Part shown: piece by piece, positions 40,674 through 49,528 of the stretch
Position numbering within the stretch: the first letter of the stretch is position 1
Layout of the letters: each line of letters starts with the position of its first letter
Assembly: GCA_009377605.1 (NCBI GenBank)
Contig: WHTT01000015.1
Span: 34,562 to 88,862, forward strand
Direction of reading: 5' to 3'
DNA length: 54,301 bases
DNA from: Luteitalea sp.
GTDB taxonomy: Bacteria > Acidobacteriota > Vicinamibacteria > Vicinamibacterales > Vicinamibacteraceae
Translations under genes and position numbers: made by a program
Notes under the pieces: generated by a model
What the model was told of the DNA's origin: nothing
What the model saw: the letters and a program-made list of their open reading frames with translations, nothing else
The model's database searches: none

Positions 40674-42899
40674 ATGAACGAGCGCGATACGGTCCAACAT
40701 CTTTCGCGTCGGCAGTTTCTCGCTGGCGCGGTTGTCACAACCGCGGCGGGTTTCACATCACCTGCCGCAGCGGCGGTCCAGGAGGCTCGAGACGATGACG
40801 CGCGATCCGACCCAGGCTGGTTCGACCGGCCGATGCGATGGGCGCAGCTCACGCTGGTCGAGAACGATCCAGGGAGGTACGACCCGCAGTTTTGGCTCGA
40901 CTACTTCAAGAGGCTGCATGCTGACGCTGCCTGCCTGAGCGCCGGCGGCTGTGTGGCGTATTACCCCACGCGCGTCCCGTTGCACCACCGCAGCGCGTGG
41001 ATGGGAGACGGCGATCCGTTCGGGGAGCTCCTGACCGGTTGCCGCGAGCTTGGCATGGTGGTGATCGCGCGCACCGATCCGCACGCCGTGCACCAGGATG
41101 TGTACGACGCGCATCCCGACTGGATTGCCGTCGACGCCGAAGGGCGCAAGCGGCGGCATTGGGCCTCGCCGGAGATGTGGGTGACCTGCGCGCTCGGGCC
41201 GTACACCTTCGACCTCATGACCACGGTGCACGACGAGATCGTCTCCCGGTATCACGTGGACGGCATCTTCTCGAACCGCTGGGCAGGCTCTGGCATGTGC
41301 TATTGCGAGCACTGCGAGCGCAACTTCAAGACGGCGACCGGCCTGGATCTTCCGCGGACGTCGAATCCCCAGGATCCAGCTCGCCGGGCCTACATCGTGT
41401 GGCGACAGGAGCGGCTCTTCGAGCTGTGGCGCGTCTGGGATCAGGCGATCCAGCGGCAGAACCCGGAGGCGCGGTTCATTGCCAATGCAGGCGGCGGCGC
41501 GCTCAGTTCGCTCGACATGAAGACGATCGGCGAGCTGGCGCCGACCTTGTTTGCGGATCGCCAGGCGCGGCGTGGCCTCGCGGCTCCCTGGTCCAATGGG
41601 AAGGCGGCCAAGGAGTATCGCGCAACGCTCGGCCAGAAGGCGACTGCCGGTATCTTCAGCGTCGGGGTCGAAGAGCCGTATCGCTGGAAGGATTCCGTGC
41701 AAAACGAGGCGGAGATTCGGATCTGGGTTGCGGAAGGCACCGCAAACGGCACGCGGCCTTGGTTCACCAAGTTCGGAGGCACGCTCTACGACCGTCGATG
41801 GCTCGAGCCGGTGGCCAAGATGTACGAGTGGCACTACCAGCATGAGCGCTATCTGCGGAACGAAGCATCGCTGGCGCGCGTCGCGCTCGTCTATTCGCAG
41901 CAGACCGGGCTGTTCTACGGTGGCGAGCAGGCCCGCGAGAAGGTCGAGGATCACATCCTCGGCTTCTATCACGCGCTGGTCGAGGCGCGCGTGCCCTTCG
42001 AGATGGTGCACGATCGGCTGCTCGACGCGGCTCATCTGGAGCCGTACAAGGTGATCATCCTGCCGAACATCGCCGCGCTGTCCGACGCGCAATGCGACCA
42101 GATCCGAGCGTTCGTGGCCAGGGGAGGCAGCGTCATCGCCACCTTCGAGACGTCGCTCTATGACGAGTGGGGCGTCCGGCGTGCAGATTTTGGTCTCGCC
42201 GATCTCTTCGGCGCCAGCTGGAAGAAAGGCCCCGAGGGCCCGCAGCAGAATTCTTACCTCACGGTGGAAGCCGGCCGCGATTCCACCTCTGCCCACCCGG
42301 TCCTCGCCGGCCTCGAGGACGCGGGCCGCATCATCAACGGCGTTGGATGGATCGACGTGGCCCGCCTCGACGACACGGCGGACCCGCCCCTGACGCTCGT
42401 GCCCTCCTATCCAGACCTACCGATGGAGAAGGTGTTCCCGCGCGTGCCGCACACCGACATCCCGGCGCTGCTGCTGCGGGAGCAGGGTGCCGCGCGCGTG
42501 GCGTATTTTCCCTGGGATGTCGATCGCACCTTTTGGGAAGTCATGTGCGTCGACCATGGCCATCTGCTTCGCAACGTCGTTCACTGGGCGATGAACGAGG
42601 AGCCGCCGGTGACCGTCAGCGGACCCGGTTTGCTCGACGTCACCGTCTGGCGCCAGCGCAACTCACTCACCGTCCATTTGGTCAATCTCACCAACCCGAT
42701 GACCATGAAGGGCCCGTACCGGGAGCTGATTCCTCTGGGGGCGCAGCGCGTTCGGGTGCAGCTCCCGGAGGTTGCGCAGGCCAGAGAGGTGCGCTTGCTG
42801 GTGCACGGCGGCACGCCCCCAATAGCCAAGTCGGAAGGGGCGGTCGAGCTCACCGTGCCATCGATTCTCGACCACGAGGTCGTGGCAATCGATCTCTGA
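40674..42899 (+). CDS. Tat-exported GHL6-type glycoside hydrolase with beta-galactosidase trimerisation-like domain
   Basis: 741 residues with a Tat signal (LSRRQFLAGAVVTTAAGFTS). The N-terminal barrel (about 50-400) resembles hypothetical glycosyl hydrolase 6 (GHL6) proteins: MRWAQLTLVENDPGRYDPQF, YHVDGIFSNRWAGSGMCYCE and HCERNFKTATGLDLP. A central domain (about 430-620) resembles the Glyco_hydro_42M domain (VALVYSQQTGLFYGG, IILPNIAALSDAQCDQIRAF). A small beta-sandwich ends the protein. Catalytic residues cannot be assigned with certainty. It lies at the head of a polysaccharide-related stretch. Confidence 0.82.
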   Translation: MNERDTVQHLSRRQFLAGAVVTTAAGFTSPAAAAVQEARDDDARSDPGWFDRPMRWAQLTLVENDPGRYDPQFWLDYFKRLHADAACLSAGGCVAYYPTRVPLHHRSAWMGDGDPFGELLTGCRELGMVVIARTDPHAVHQDVYDAHPDWIAVDAEGRKRRHWASPEMWVTCALGPYTFDLMTTVHDEIVSRYHVDGIFSNRWAGSGMCYCEHCERNFKTATGLDLPRTSNPQDPARRAYIVWRQERLFELWRVWDQAIQRQNPEARFIANAGGGALSSLDMKTIGELAPTLFADRQARRGLAAPWSNGKAAKEYRATLGQKATAGIFSVGVEEPYRWKDSVQNEAEIRIWVAEGTANGTRPWFTKFGGTLYDRRWLEPVAKMYEWHYQHERYLRNEASLARVALVYSQQTGLFYGGEQAREKVEDHILGFYHALVEARVPFEMVHDRLLDAAHLEPYKVIILPNIAALSDAQCDQIRAFVARGGSVIATFETSLYDEWGVRRADFGLADLFGASWKKGPEGPQQNSYLTVEAGRDSTSAHPVLAGLEDAGRIINGVGWIDVARLDDTADPPLTLVPSYPDLPMEKVFPRVPHTDIPALLLREQGAARVAYFPWDVDRTFWEVMCVDHGHLLRNVVHWAMNEEPPVTVSGPGLLDVTVWRQRNSLTVHLVNLTNPMTMKGPYRELIPLGAQRVRVQLPEVAQAREVRLLVHGGTPPIAKSEGAVELTVPSILDHEVVAIDL

Positions 42900-43524
42900 A
42901 TCGTCGCGCGCGCTACTGACGAGGAAGAGGTTGACGCCGTGTGTTCTTCTTTAGCCGGGCGGCGTAGTGGGCGCTCCACGCACGAAGGGAAGATCGTTCC
43001 AGCCAGGCTTCGAGGCCCTGGCAGAGCTCGAGGACGCGCCGCGGTGTGAAGTCCGCAGGAACGTGAAGAAGTCGATCGATCGCTGCCAGTGAGCACCATC
43101 GACCGGCGGTAGTTCGGCGTTCGGGTGCAGTTGCCGTAGTTATCTCGATGATGCGGATCCAACGCTTGGGAGTTGCCAGACCGGTCGCAGATCAAGAAGG
43201 AATCCTGGTAGAAGCGGTTCCCCGGACAGTTCCAGCGGTTTGTCCAGACGCTCGACGGCCACGTCTGGGCGATAGATGTGGACGCACTCGGTGAGCCTCC
43301 ATTGATCTCTCTTGACCCTGCCGTTTTCCTCTGCACAACGCCGGAAAGTAGCTAGAAGCGATTGACGGTGTGCTGGTTATCGTGAGCAGCACTATGACTG
43401 AGTGGTGTGCTCTGCGAAATATCGCTGTATCGACTGATTGTCGGTGTATCCGGGGGACCGCTGGTGTTCAATCGTTGGAGAACGAACAAGCTCGAGCCCT
43501 CACAACGCCACGGCCCGTCGACGA
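42900..43524. other. Gene-poor stretch with fragmentary frames
   Basis: No intact gene is supported. On the minus strand a frame from about 43180 down to 42913 reads ...CSLAAIDRLLHVPADFTPRR then VLELCQGLEAWLERSSLRAW; it is protein-like but starts right after an in-frame stop, has no ribosome site and was not recognised. The region probably holds debris of a deletion that removed the 5' part of the following TonB gene. Confidence 0.45.
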
Positions 43525-44472
43525 GCCCGAGGGTTCCTCTCGAATCAGCTCGATCCGAGATTCTTGGCGCTGGGCAACCTGCTCACCGAGCCGGCGACGC
43601 CAGAGAACATCTCGACCGCGCGGGCGATCGTGCCGGACATCGGCCTGCCTTACGAAGGGTTCTCTGGCACCATCGCACAGATGCTCCGGCCCTTCCCACA
43701 GTACAGCAGTGTGACCGACGTGTACGGCAACGTCGCGCGCTCCAACTATCACTCGCTGCAGATCACGGTCGACCAGCGGCAGTTCCATGGGCTCACTCTG
43801 AGCTTCAACTACACGCTCAGTCGAACGGAGGACGATCTGAGCGTGCGCAGCGGCTACAACCGCGAGCCCGACTGGGCCGTGGGGACCAACGATCAGCCGC
43901 ACGTCCTGAACGCCATCGTTGTCTACGATCTCCCGTTTGGTGGGGAAGGGCAGCCGGGCAGCGCGAATCCACTCGTGCGGGCAATCGCGAGCGGATGGCA
44001 GATCTCGGGCATTACGCAGTTTCGATCCGGCCGTCCGCTCGGGCCGATTGAGGCGGCGTGCAACCTGCCGAGCGCGGGCACGTGCTACGCTGATTTCAAT
44101 CCGGACTTCTCGGGCTCGGTGCGCATCAACGGTGACTACGGTGACGGCGATGTCCTTGGCGTGAATCCGCCGTCGTACATCAACCGCGACGCGTTCGTCT
44201 CACCGGCGTCCTTCACGTATGGCAACACATCACGGACGCTCGCGCACGATCTGAGAAACCCCAGCTTCTACAATCAGGACCTCAGCGTGCGCCGTGATTT
44301 CCGGATCGGTGGAGGGGTGAAGCTCATGATCGGCGCGGAGGTCTTCAATGTGTTCAACACCGTGGTGTTTGGCGACATTCAGACGAACATCACCAACGAG
44401 AGCTTTGGCCAGGTCGGCCGGCAGGTCAACACACCGCGCGTGGTACAAGTCAAGGCGCGGATTCAGTTTTAG
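43525..44472 (+). pseudogene. C-terminal third of an Oar-like TonB-dependent receptor
   Basis: From about 43534 the frame reads LSNQLDPRFLALGNLLTEPA, then FNYTLSRTEDDL, AIVVYDLPFGGEGQPGSANP, IASGWQISGITQFRSGRPLG, and ends VNTPRVVQVKARIQF with terminal Phe. This is the last 310 residues of an Oar-like barrel. Signal peptide, CarboxypepD_reg domain, plug and most of the barrel (some 800 residues) are absent. Sequence before 43525 shows no match, so it is a 5'-truncated relic. Confidence 0.85.
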
Positions 44473-44477
44473 TGACG

Positions 44478-44595
44478 AGTGACGAGTGGGGTGTACCCAC
44501 TGGATCGTCTGACGACATGAAACGGGGCGCCCTCAATCCTGCGTCGTCAGCCGGAGCGCCGCGAAGCTGCGGCTCGTCACTCGCCACTCGTCACT
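44478..44595. repeat. Inverted repeat of AGTGACGAGTGG type
   Basis: AGTGACGAGTGG at 44478-44489 is the exact complement of CCACTCGTCACT at 44584-44595. Partial extra copies (GTGACGAG, GCTCGTCACTC) lie beside them. It brackets the gap between the truncated receptor and the lyase-like gene and may act as a terminator or mark a mobile palindrome. Confidence 0.6.
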
Positions 44596-44614
44596 GAAAC
44601 TAATGGGGAGAACC

Positions 44615-45700
44615 ATGCATCAACGGATCTTTGTCATCCTGTTGTTGGCCTTGCCCAGCGTGTTGCTGCAGGCCAGCGACGAGCCGCCCACATCTTGGAT
44701 CGATCCAGATACGGGCCACCGCGTGGTACGGCTCACGAGCGAGCCCGGGAGTGCGAGCCTCTACTTCAACCAGAATGGCTACACCGCCGATGGCAGCCGT
44801 CTCGTCTATACGACGCCCGACGGCATCTCGGTGCTCGATCTGACGACCCGTGAGGCGCGGCAGGTGGTCAAAGGACGAGCACGAATGGTCGACGCTGGCC
44901 GGAAGACGCCGCGAATTTACTACACGCGTGACGAGGCGGTGTACTCGACAAACGTGGATACCGGCGAAACGCGCAAGATTGCCACGCTGCCCCCACGGGG
45001 ATCGATCGACACCGTCAACGCCGACGAGACGCTGTTGGCCGGCACGTATATCGAGGGCGACGGGAAGGACTACAACAACCGGCGCCCCACGCCGAGCCGC
45101 CGCGGCCGGCAGGCCGCCGCTCAGCAGGGGCATTCGCTCGACCAGCCGCGCAACAAAGGACAGATGATGGAGGAGCGCTGGGCTGCGCGCCTCCCAATGG
45201 GTCTCTTCACGGTCGATATCGAGACCGGCGAGGTCAAGACCATCCACCGGAGCAATGATTGGCTCAATCATCTGCTGTTCTCTCCGACGGATCCCACGCT
45301 ACTGATGTTTTGCCACGAGGGCCCCTGGCACAAGGTGGATCGCATCTGGACGATCCGCACGGACGATACCGACGTCACCAAGATCCATACGCGCACGATG
45401 GCCATGGAGATCTTCGGACACGAGTTCTGGGGCGCCGATGGCAAGACCATCTGGTACGACCTCCAGACACCGCGCGGTGAGGACTTCTGGCTGGCGTCAT
45501 ACAACGTCGACACCAAGCTCGAGGAACTGAGCCCGCTCGTCAAACACGAGTTCCTCGACGGACAGGTGTGGGCGATGGCCGGCGGAAGTCCCGATCATGC
45601 CGCGATTGCCGGTAACGTGCTCCGCGCAGCACTTTTGCAGTCGTTGTCCTGCTCGCTGCCCCTCGACGACGTGTACCGCAACCCGCCGGCGTCCAGGTAA
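44615..45700 (+). CDS. Oligogalacturonate lyase-like (PL22) secreted protein with replaced C-terminus
   Basis: 361 residues from the ATG at 44615, which has GGGGAG upstream. A signal peptide (IFVILLLALPSVLLQAS) leads into the seven-bladed propeller of PL22 lyases: SWIDPDTGHRVVRLTSEPGS, LYFNQNGYTADGSRLVYTTP, LNHLLFSPTDPTLLMFCHEG and IFGHEFWGADGKTIWYDLQT. His and metal-site segments are present, but after YNVDTKLEELSPLV (about 45540) the expected last blade is missing. The tail GQVWAMAGGSPDHAAIAGNV fits poorly with PL22. It may be inactive. Substrate by family would be unsaturated galacturonate disaccharides from pectin. Confidence 0.75.
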   Translation: MHQRIFVILLLALPSVLLQASDEPPTSWIDPDTGHRVVRLTSEPGSASLYFNQNGYTADGSRLVYTTPDGISVLDLTTREARQVVKGRARMVDAGRKTPRIYYTRDEAVYSTNVDTGETRKIATLPPRGSIDTVNADETLLAGTYIEGDGKDYNNRRPTPSRRGRQAAAQQGHSLDQPRNKGQMMEERWAARLPMGLFTVDIETGEVKTIHRSNDWLNHLLFSPTDPTLLMFCHEGPWHKVDRIWTIRTDDTDVTKIHTRTMAMEIFGHEFWGADGKTIWYDLQTPRGEDFWLASYNVDTKLEELSPLVKHEFLDGQVWAMAGGSPDHAAIAGNVLRAALLQSLSCSLPLDDVYRNPPASR

Positions 45701-45714
45701 ACAGGGAAAAACGT

Positions 45715-45740
45715 AAAAAACGGGGACAGCCCCCGTTTTC
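45715..45740 (+). terminator. Hairpin terminator, GGGGACAGCCCC family
   Basis: AAAAAACGGGG-ACAGC-CCCCGTTTTC, 15 bp after the stop of the lyase-like gene. It is a single copy of the unit found doubled at 27859-27915. Confidence 0.75.
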
Positions 45741-45867
45741 CGACCCTGCTGGACGGGACGAGCTCGTCGTGACATAATGCCGTGAGATCGCCCGGCTCCG
45801 ATCTCGTGTTGATTCCCGCCTTTCTGCTGAATCCACACCGCTTTCCTTGGGCCGCAGTTGATTTCGC

Positions 45868-47112
45868 TTGACCTTACAGACCAATCCTCTTCCTCGCGGC
45901 CGACGGCGCCGCACCGTTCGTTCTTCGTCATCCGCTCCTCGCTCGCGGCGGGCACGTCCCGAGGCGCCGGCGCTCACATTGGTGCCCGAAGCGGCCCCGC
46001 CCGAGCCGCCGCTGGCCTTCGACTCCCTTGGCCTCGACCCGGCGGTGCAGCTCGGCATTGCCGATCGGGGGTTCTCGCACACGACGCCGGTTCAGACCGC
46101 CGTCCTGCCACTGATTCGTGAAGGGCGCGATCTCGTGGCCTGTGCCGAGACCGGGACCGGGAAGACGGCAGCGTTCGTCCTGCCTATCCTGGACCGCCTG
46201 CTACAGCAGTCGCTCTCTGGTCACGCGGGCGCGACGAAAGTACTGGTTCTCACACCCACGCGTGAGCTGGCTGTCCAAGTGGACGATGACGTGCAAGGCT
46301 TCGGCTACCATGCCGGCATCAGCAGCATGGCCGTGTACGGAGGCGTTCCCATGGATCCTCAGGTGCGTGCGCTCGCCGCCGGCGTGCCGGTGGTCGTGGC
46401 AACACCCGGCCGGTTGATCGACCACATGCGCTCGGGCGGCACGTCGTTTGACGGTCTCGAGGTGCTCGTGCTCGACGAGGCCGACCGGATGCTCGACATG
46501 GGCTTCTGGCCCGATGTCCGGCGCATCGTCGGTGCCCTGCCGCGGGAACGTCAGACGCTCCTCTTCTCAGCGACCATGCCGGACGAGGTGATGCAGTTTG
46601 CCAACGCGATCATGCGTGAGCCGGCGTTCGTGCAGGTGGGTCAGCGCAATGCCGCGGCCCGCACGATCACACACGCGGTCGAGCACGTGCCGAGGGGCCA
46701 GAAGACCGACTGGCTGGTTCGCTTCCTGCGGGACGAGACCGGTCCAATCCTCGTGTTCGTGCGCACCAGGCGCGGCGCAGAGCAATTGGCACGCGCCCTG
46801 GCCGGCCGGCGCATCCGCACGGCTGCCTTGCATGCCGATCGCACACAGCGAGAGCGGATGGCCGCCGTGGAGGGCTTTCGCTCGGGACAGTATCGAGTGC
46901 TCGTTGCCACCGATATCGCGGCGCGCGGGTTGGACATCGATGGCATTACGCACGTGATCAACTACGACGTGCCGCATTCTTCAAACGCGTACGTGCACCG
47001 AGTAGGCCGCACCGGCCGCGCCCTCAGCACCGGCACCGCGCTGACGCTCGTGTCGCCCGGTGACGAGCGCGCGCTCCAAGCGGTCGCCGATCACATCCCC
47101 CTCGCCGGCTGA
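45868..47112 (+). CDS. DEAD-box RNA helicase (RhlE type)
   Basis: 414 residues from a TTG at 45868; no ATG fits and the following basic tail (RGRRRRTVRSSSSAPRSRRA) is typical of these proteins. Q motif PVQTAVLPLIREGRDLV, Walker A AETGTGKT (93-100), PTRELAVQ, DEAD at 203-206, SAT, and in the second domain VATDIAARGLDIDG and HRVGRTGRA are all present. It unwinds RNA, probably in ribosome assembly or decay. The usual long C-terminal extension is missing. Its last 132 bp overlap the convergent metallophosphoesterase gene. Confidence 0.93.
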   Translation: MTLQTNPLPRGRRRRTVRSSSSAPRSRRARPEAPALTLVPEAAPPEPPLAFDSLGLDPAVQLGIADRGFSHTTPVQTAVLPLIREGRDLVACAETGTGKTAAFVLPILDRLLQQSLSGHAGATKVLVLTPTRELAVQVDDDVQGFGYHAGISSMAVYGGVPMDPQVRALAAGVPVVVATPGRLIDHMRSGGTSFDGLEVLVLDEADRMLDMGFWPDVRRIVGALPRERQTLLFSATMPDEVMQFANAIMREPAFVQVGQRNAAARTITHAVEHVPRGQKTDWLVRFLRDETGPILVFVRTRRGAEQLARALAGRRIRTAALHADRTQRERMAAVEGFRSGQYRVLVATDIAARGLDIDGITHVINYDVPHSSNAYVHRVGRTGRALSTGTALTLVSPGDERALQAVADHIPLAG

Positions 47113-48435
47113 CAAAGTATTACTAGCCACCCGATACCGAAACAGTGTGGCGCCGGAGCGGTCCTTGAACGCAATCTCCAGGTGCGTGGCATGGACGGCA
47201 AGGCGCGTGTATCCGTAGCCGGAATGGTAGAACAACGTACCGTTCCCCCGCGTGACCGGATCGAGCTTGGCAGCGACACCGCTCACCACCTGCAGTATTG
47301 ACCGACTGCCCCCGGGCGCGTCGAGCTCGATGAGCTGCGAGTTGTGATCATGACCGGAGAGCACCACCGCCGCGTGGTGCCGCTCGAGGCGCTCCAGCAG
47401 GGCTTTGCGGTAGGCACGGTTCGCGGACGAGTGAGAGTCTTGGTTCGAGGCGATGGCCCAGCGCACGGTCGTGGCCAGCGTCCCGAGCGGCGGGATCGCC
47501 AGCACGACTTCCCACGGGCTGCGGAACTGACGCCAGCCTGGTCCTAGGAGAAAGCGCGCCGGCATCGTCACATGATGCGCCCCGTACGACTCGACCGGGT
47601 GGTGCGTCGCGACCAGGCGCCAGCGAGCCGATGCGGCTCGCGCGAGCTCGCGATCGAGCGCCTCCAGATAGCGTGCCGCGAGGTCGTCTCTGCCGGCTGC
47701 GAAAAGATCAATCAATAGCTGGCTGTCGATAGCGACGATGGCGAGCGACGCAGGCGTGTGCGGGATACGGCGCGGCCGCATGAACTCTGACAGCCGCTCC
47801 GGCGCTTCATACAGGCGCTCGTAGAGCTTGGCCGCATCGCCCGCTTCCTTCGGCCGCTCGCCTGGCAGCATCGTCCAGTGCGACACGCCGCCGATTCCCA
47901 GATCATCCAGATAGTACCAACGTGTGATGTCGCCCTCGTCTCGATCGCGTGGAAGTGCCCGATCTCCGTAATCGTGATTGCCTGGAACCAGGACGAGCGG
48001 TGCCGGGCGCCCGCCGAACCGGCATCTCGCGAGGAGGTCGGCGATGCGACCCAGCCGTCTGATGGGCGCCGTGTCGCCGGTCCCAGGCCGAGGCAGCCCG
48101 ACCTCGTACAGGTTGTCTCCCAAGCCGAGGAGCAGCGGCGACTCCTTGACGTGGCCGCCGGCATGGTCGGCGGCCAGCTCCTTGGCCATGGCGGCAGTCA
48201 CGTCGGCAAGGCCCGGCGTCGGCGCACCCATGTCGCCAAAGGCGTAGACGACCCCCTCGGTGGCTGACGTGGGCTCCGCCTGCGCCGGCGTGCGCTGGCT
48301 CGGCGCGATGTAGAGCGGCGCGCAGGCGACGAGTGTGCTGAGGAGCGTCGCAAGCAGCGTGCGTCTTGCCCGCACCGAAAAGGTTCCCGCCCTCACCGAA
48401 AACGTACCCGGTTCCTTTTTCTCACGCGAAGTCAT
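46981..48435 (-). CDS. Metallophosphoesterase lipoprotein
   Basis: About 484 residues from the ATG at 48435; GTG and TTG alternatives lie just upstream. A lipobox (LLSTLVAC, cleavage before Cys) follows a start region built partly from a repeated palindrome (GTFSVRAGTFSVRARR). Calcineurin-like motifs are VYAFGDMG, LLGLGDNLY, VLVPGNHDYGD, LVATHHPVESYG and VVLSGHDHNSQ. It hydrolyses phosphoesters at the cell surface. The 3' end runs 132 bp into the DEAD-box gene on the other strand, encoding an extra 44 residues unlike the family; whether they are made is uncertain. Confidence 0.87.
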   Translation of the reverse strand: MTSREKKEPGTFSVRAGTFSVRARRTLLATLLSTLVACAPLYIAPSQRTPAQAEPTSATEGVVYAFGDMGAPTPGLADVTAAMAKELAADHAGGHVKESPLLLGLGDNLYEVGLPRPGTGDTAPIRRLGRIADLLARCRFGGRPAPLVLVPGNHDYGDRALPRDRDEGDITRWYYLDDLGIGGVSHWTMLPGERPKEAGDAAKLYERLYEAPERLSEFMRPRRIPHTPASLAIVAIDSQLLIDLFAAGRDDLAARYLEALDRELARAASARWRLVATHHPVESYGAHHVTMPARFLLGPGWRQFRSPWEVVLAIPPLGTLATTVRWAIASNQDSHSSANRAYRKALLERLERHHAAVVLSGHDHNSQLIELDAPGGSRSILQVVSGVAAKLDPVTRGNGTLFYHSGYGYTRLAVHATHLEIAFKDRSGATLFRYRVASNTLSAGEGDVIGDRLERALVTGRHERQRGAGAEGAAGAAYSVHVRV

Positions 48436-48621
48436 CAACACGATAACACTCGTGGTATAGGCGGCGTGTCAAGTCTTCTCCTGCTGACAGGGCTACCAAG
48501 ACAACGATTGGTGATATAGAAAATCGATATCGCGCGCGGGATTGAGGGGACGACTGCACGCCGCGCGACCAGAATCGATGCGATGGAGGCGCTCAGATAC
48601 GAGTAGCTCGACGCTTGGCTT

Positions 48622-49527
48622 TCACCGTGCGCCCACTCCAGCGCGTGTCTGGTAGACGCGCACGTAGTCCACTTCGTAGCGCGCGGGGAACTGGGTCATT
48701 GACGGATCACCCCCTTGGGTTCCTCCGACGGCGAGATTCAGGATGATGTAGTGCGGCTGTCGAAGCGGGTTCTTTCCAGACCCATCCTCATTGGACGTTT
48801 CTGCGAGCGGAATCGCGTTCAGCAGGACGTCGTCCACGTACAGGCGGATCTCGTCTTCAGTCCAATCCATGCGCCAGACGTGGAATCTGTCGGCCCAGGC
48901 GGAATCCCCGAGCTCAGTGATCGGTTTCCTCGTGTCGTCCCACTTAGGACGTCTCGCATTGTCGGCCCATGCGACGTTGGCCAGCAGCATGCCGCGGTAG
49001 TACTCCATGATGTCGATCTCTCCGTTGGCAGGCCATCGACCCTCCACGCCGAGTGTCCAAAACGCAGGCCACAATCCGGGGCGGGTGTCGATCTTCGCCC
49101 GCATCTCGAATCGACCATATTGCCAACTATGGAGTCCGCGCGATGTCAGCGACGCGGACGTGTGCTCGGCGTACTGCTGCTGGCTCGCCCAGTCGGTACC
49201 GTTCGGTTCGTATTCAGGGTTCGCTCGGCGTTCGCGTCGCGCCTCGATAATGAGTAATCCGTCCTCGCACCACGCGTTGTCTGGCTGGTACCACTGCAGC
49301 TCCTGGTTACGCACGAACCCCGTTTCATACGTCCAGTTCCGTGGGTCCGGCTTGCCATCAGGCTCGAACTCATCCGACCAGACGAGCTCATATGCGGCGG
49401 ACGCCGGATCATCCTGACCGGCCCGAACGCTCTCCCTGTGCTCGGCCACGAGAGCAACGCTCGCGCATACGAGCAGTGGAATGGAGACGATGGCGCTGCG
49501 CAGGTGCATCACGTGAGGTGCTGTCAT
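48622..49527 (-). CDS. Secreted glycoside hydrolase family 16 (laminarinase-like)
   Basis: 301 residues with a signal peptide (RSAIVSIPLLVCASVALVAE). The GH16 core starts YELVWSDEFEPDGKPDPRNW. The catalytic motif is E170-I-D172-I-M-E175 within GEIDIMEYYRG, where E170 is the nucleophile and E175 the acid/base; the inserted Met marks the laminarinase-type subgroup. The fold ends LRQPHYIILNLAVGGTQGG and EVDYVRVYQTR. It cleaves beta-1,3 or mixed beta-1,3/1,4-glucans outside the cell. The ATG lies one base after the fucosidase stop, placing it last in a TonB receptor-GH29-GH16 operon. Confidence 0.93.
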   Translation of the reverse strand: MTAPHVMHLRSAIVSIPLLVCASVALVAEHRESVRAGQDDPASAAYELVWSDEFEPDGKPDPRNWTYETGFVRNQELQWYQPDNAWCEDGLLIIEARRERRANPEYEPNGTDWASQQQYAEHTSASLTSRGLHSWQYGRFEMRAKIDTRPGLWPAFWTLGVEGRWPANGEIDIMEYYRGMLLANVAWADNARRPKWDDTRKPITELGDSAWADRFHVWRMDWTEDEIRLYVDDVLLNAIPLAETSNEDGSGKNPLRQPHYIILNLAVGGTQGGDPSMTQFPARYEVDYVRVYQTRAGVGAR

Positions 49528-49528
49528 A

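Noticed and set aside
41441-42296. Minus-strand frames opposite the GHL6-type glycosidase
   Set aside because: Antisense shadows of a gene with a Tat signal and domain-like structure on the plus strand.
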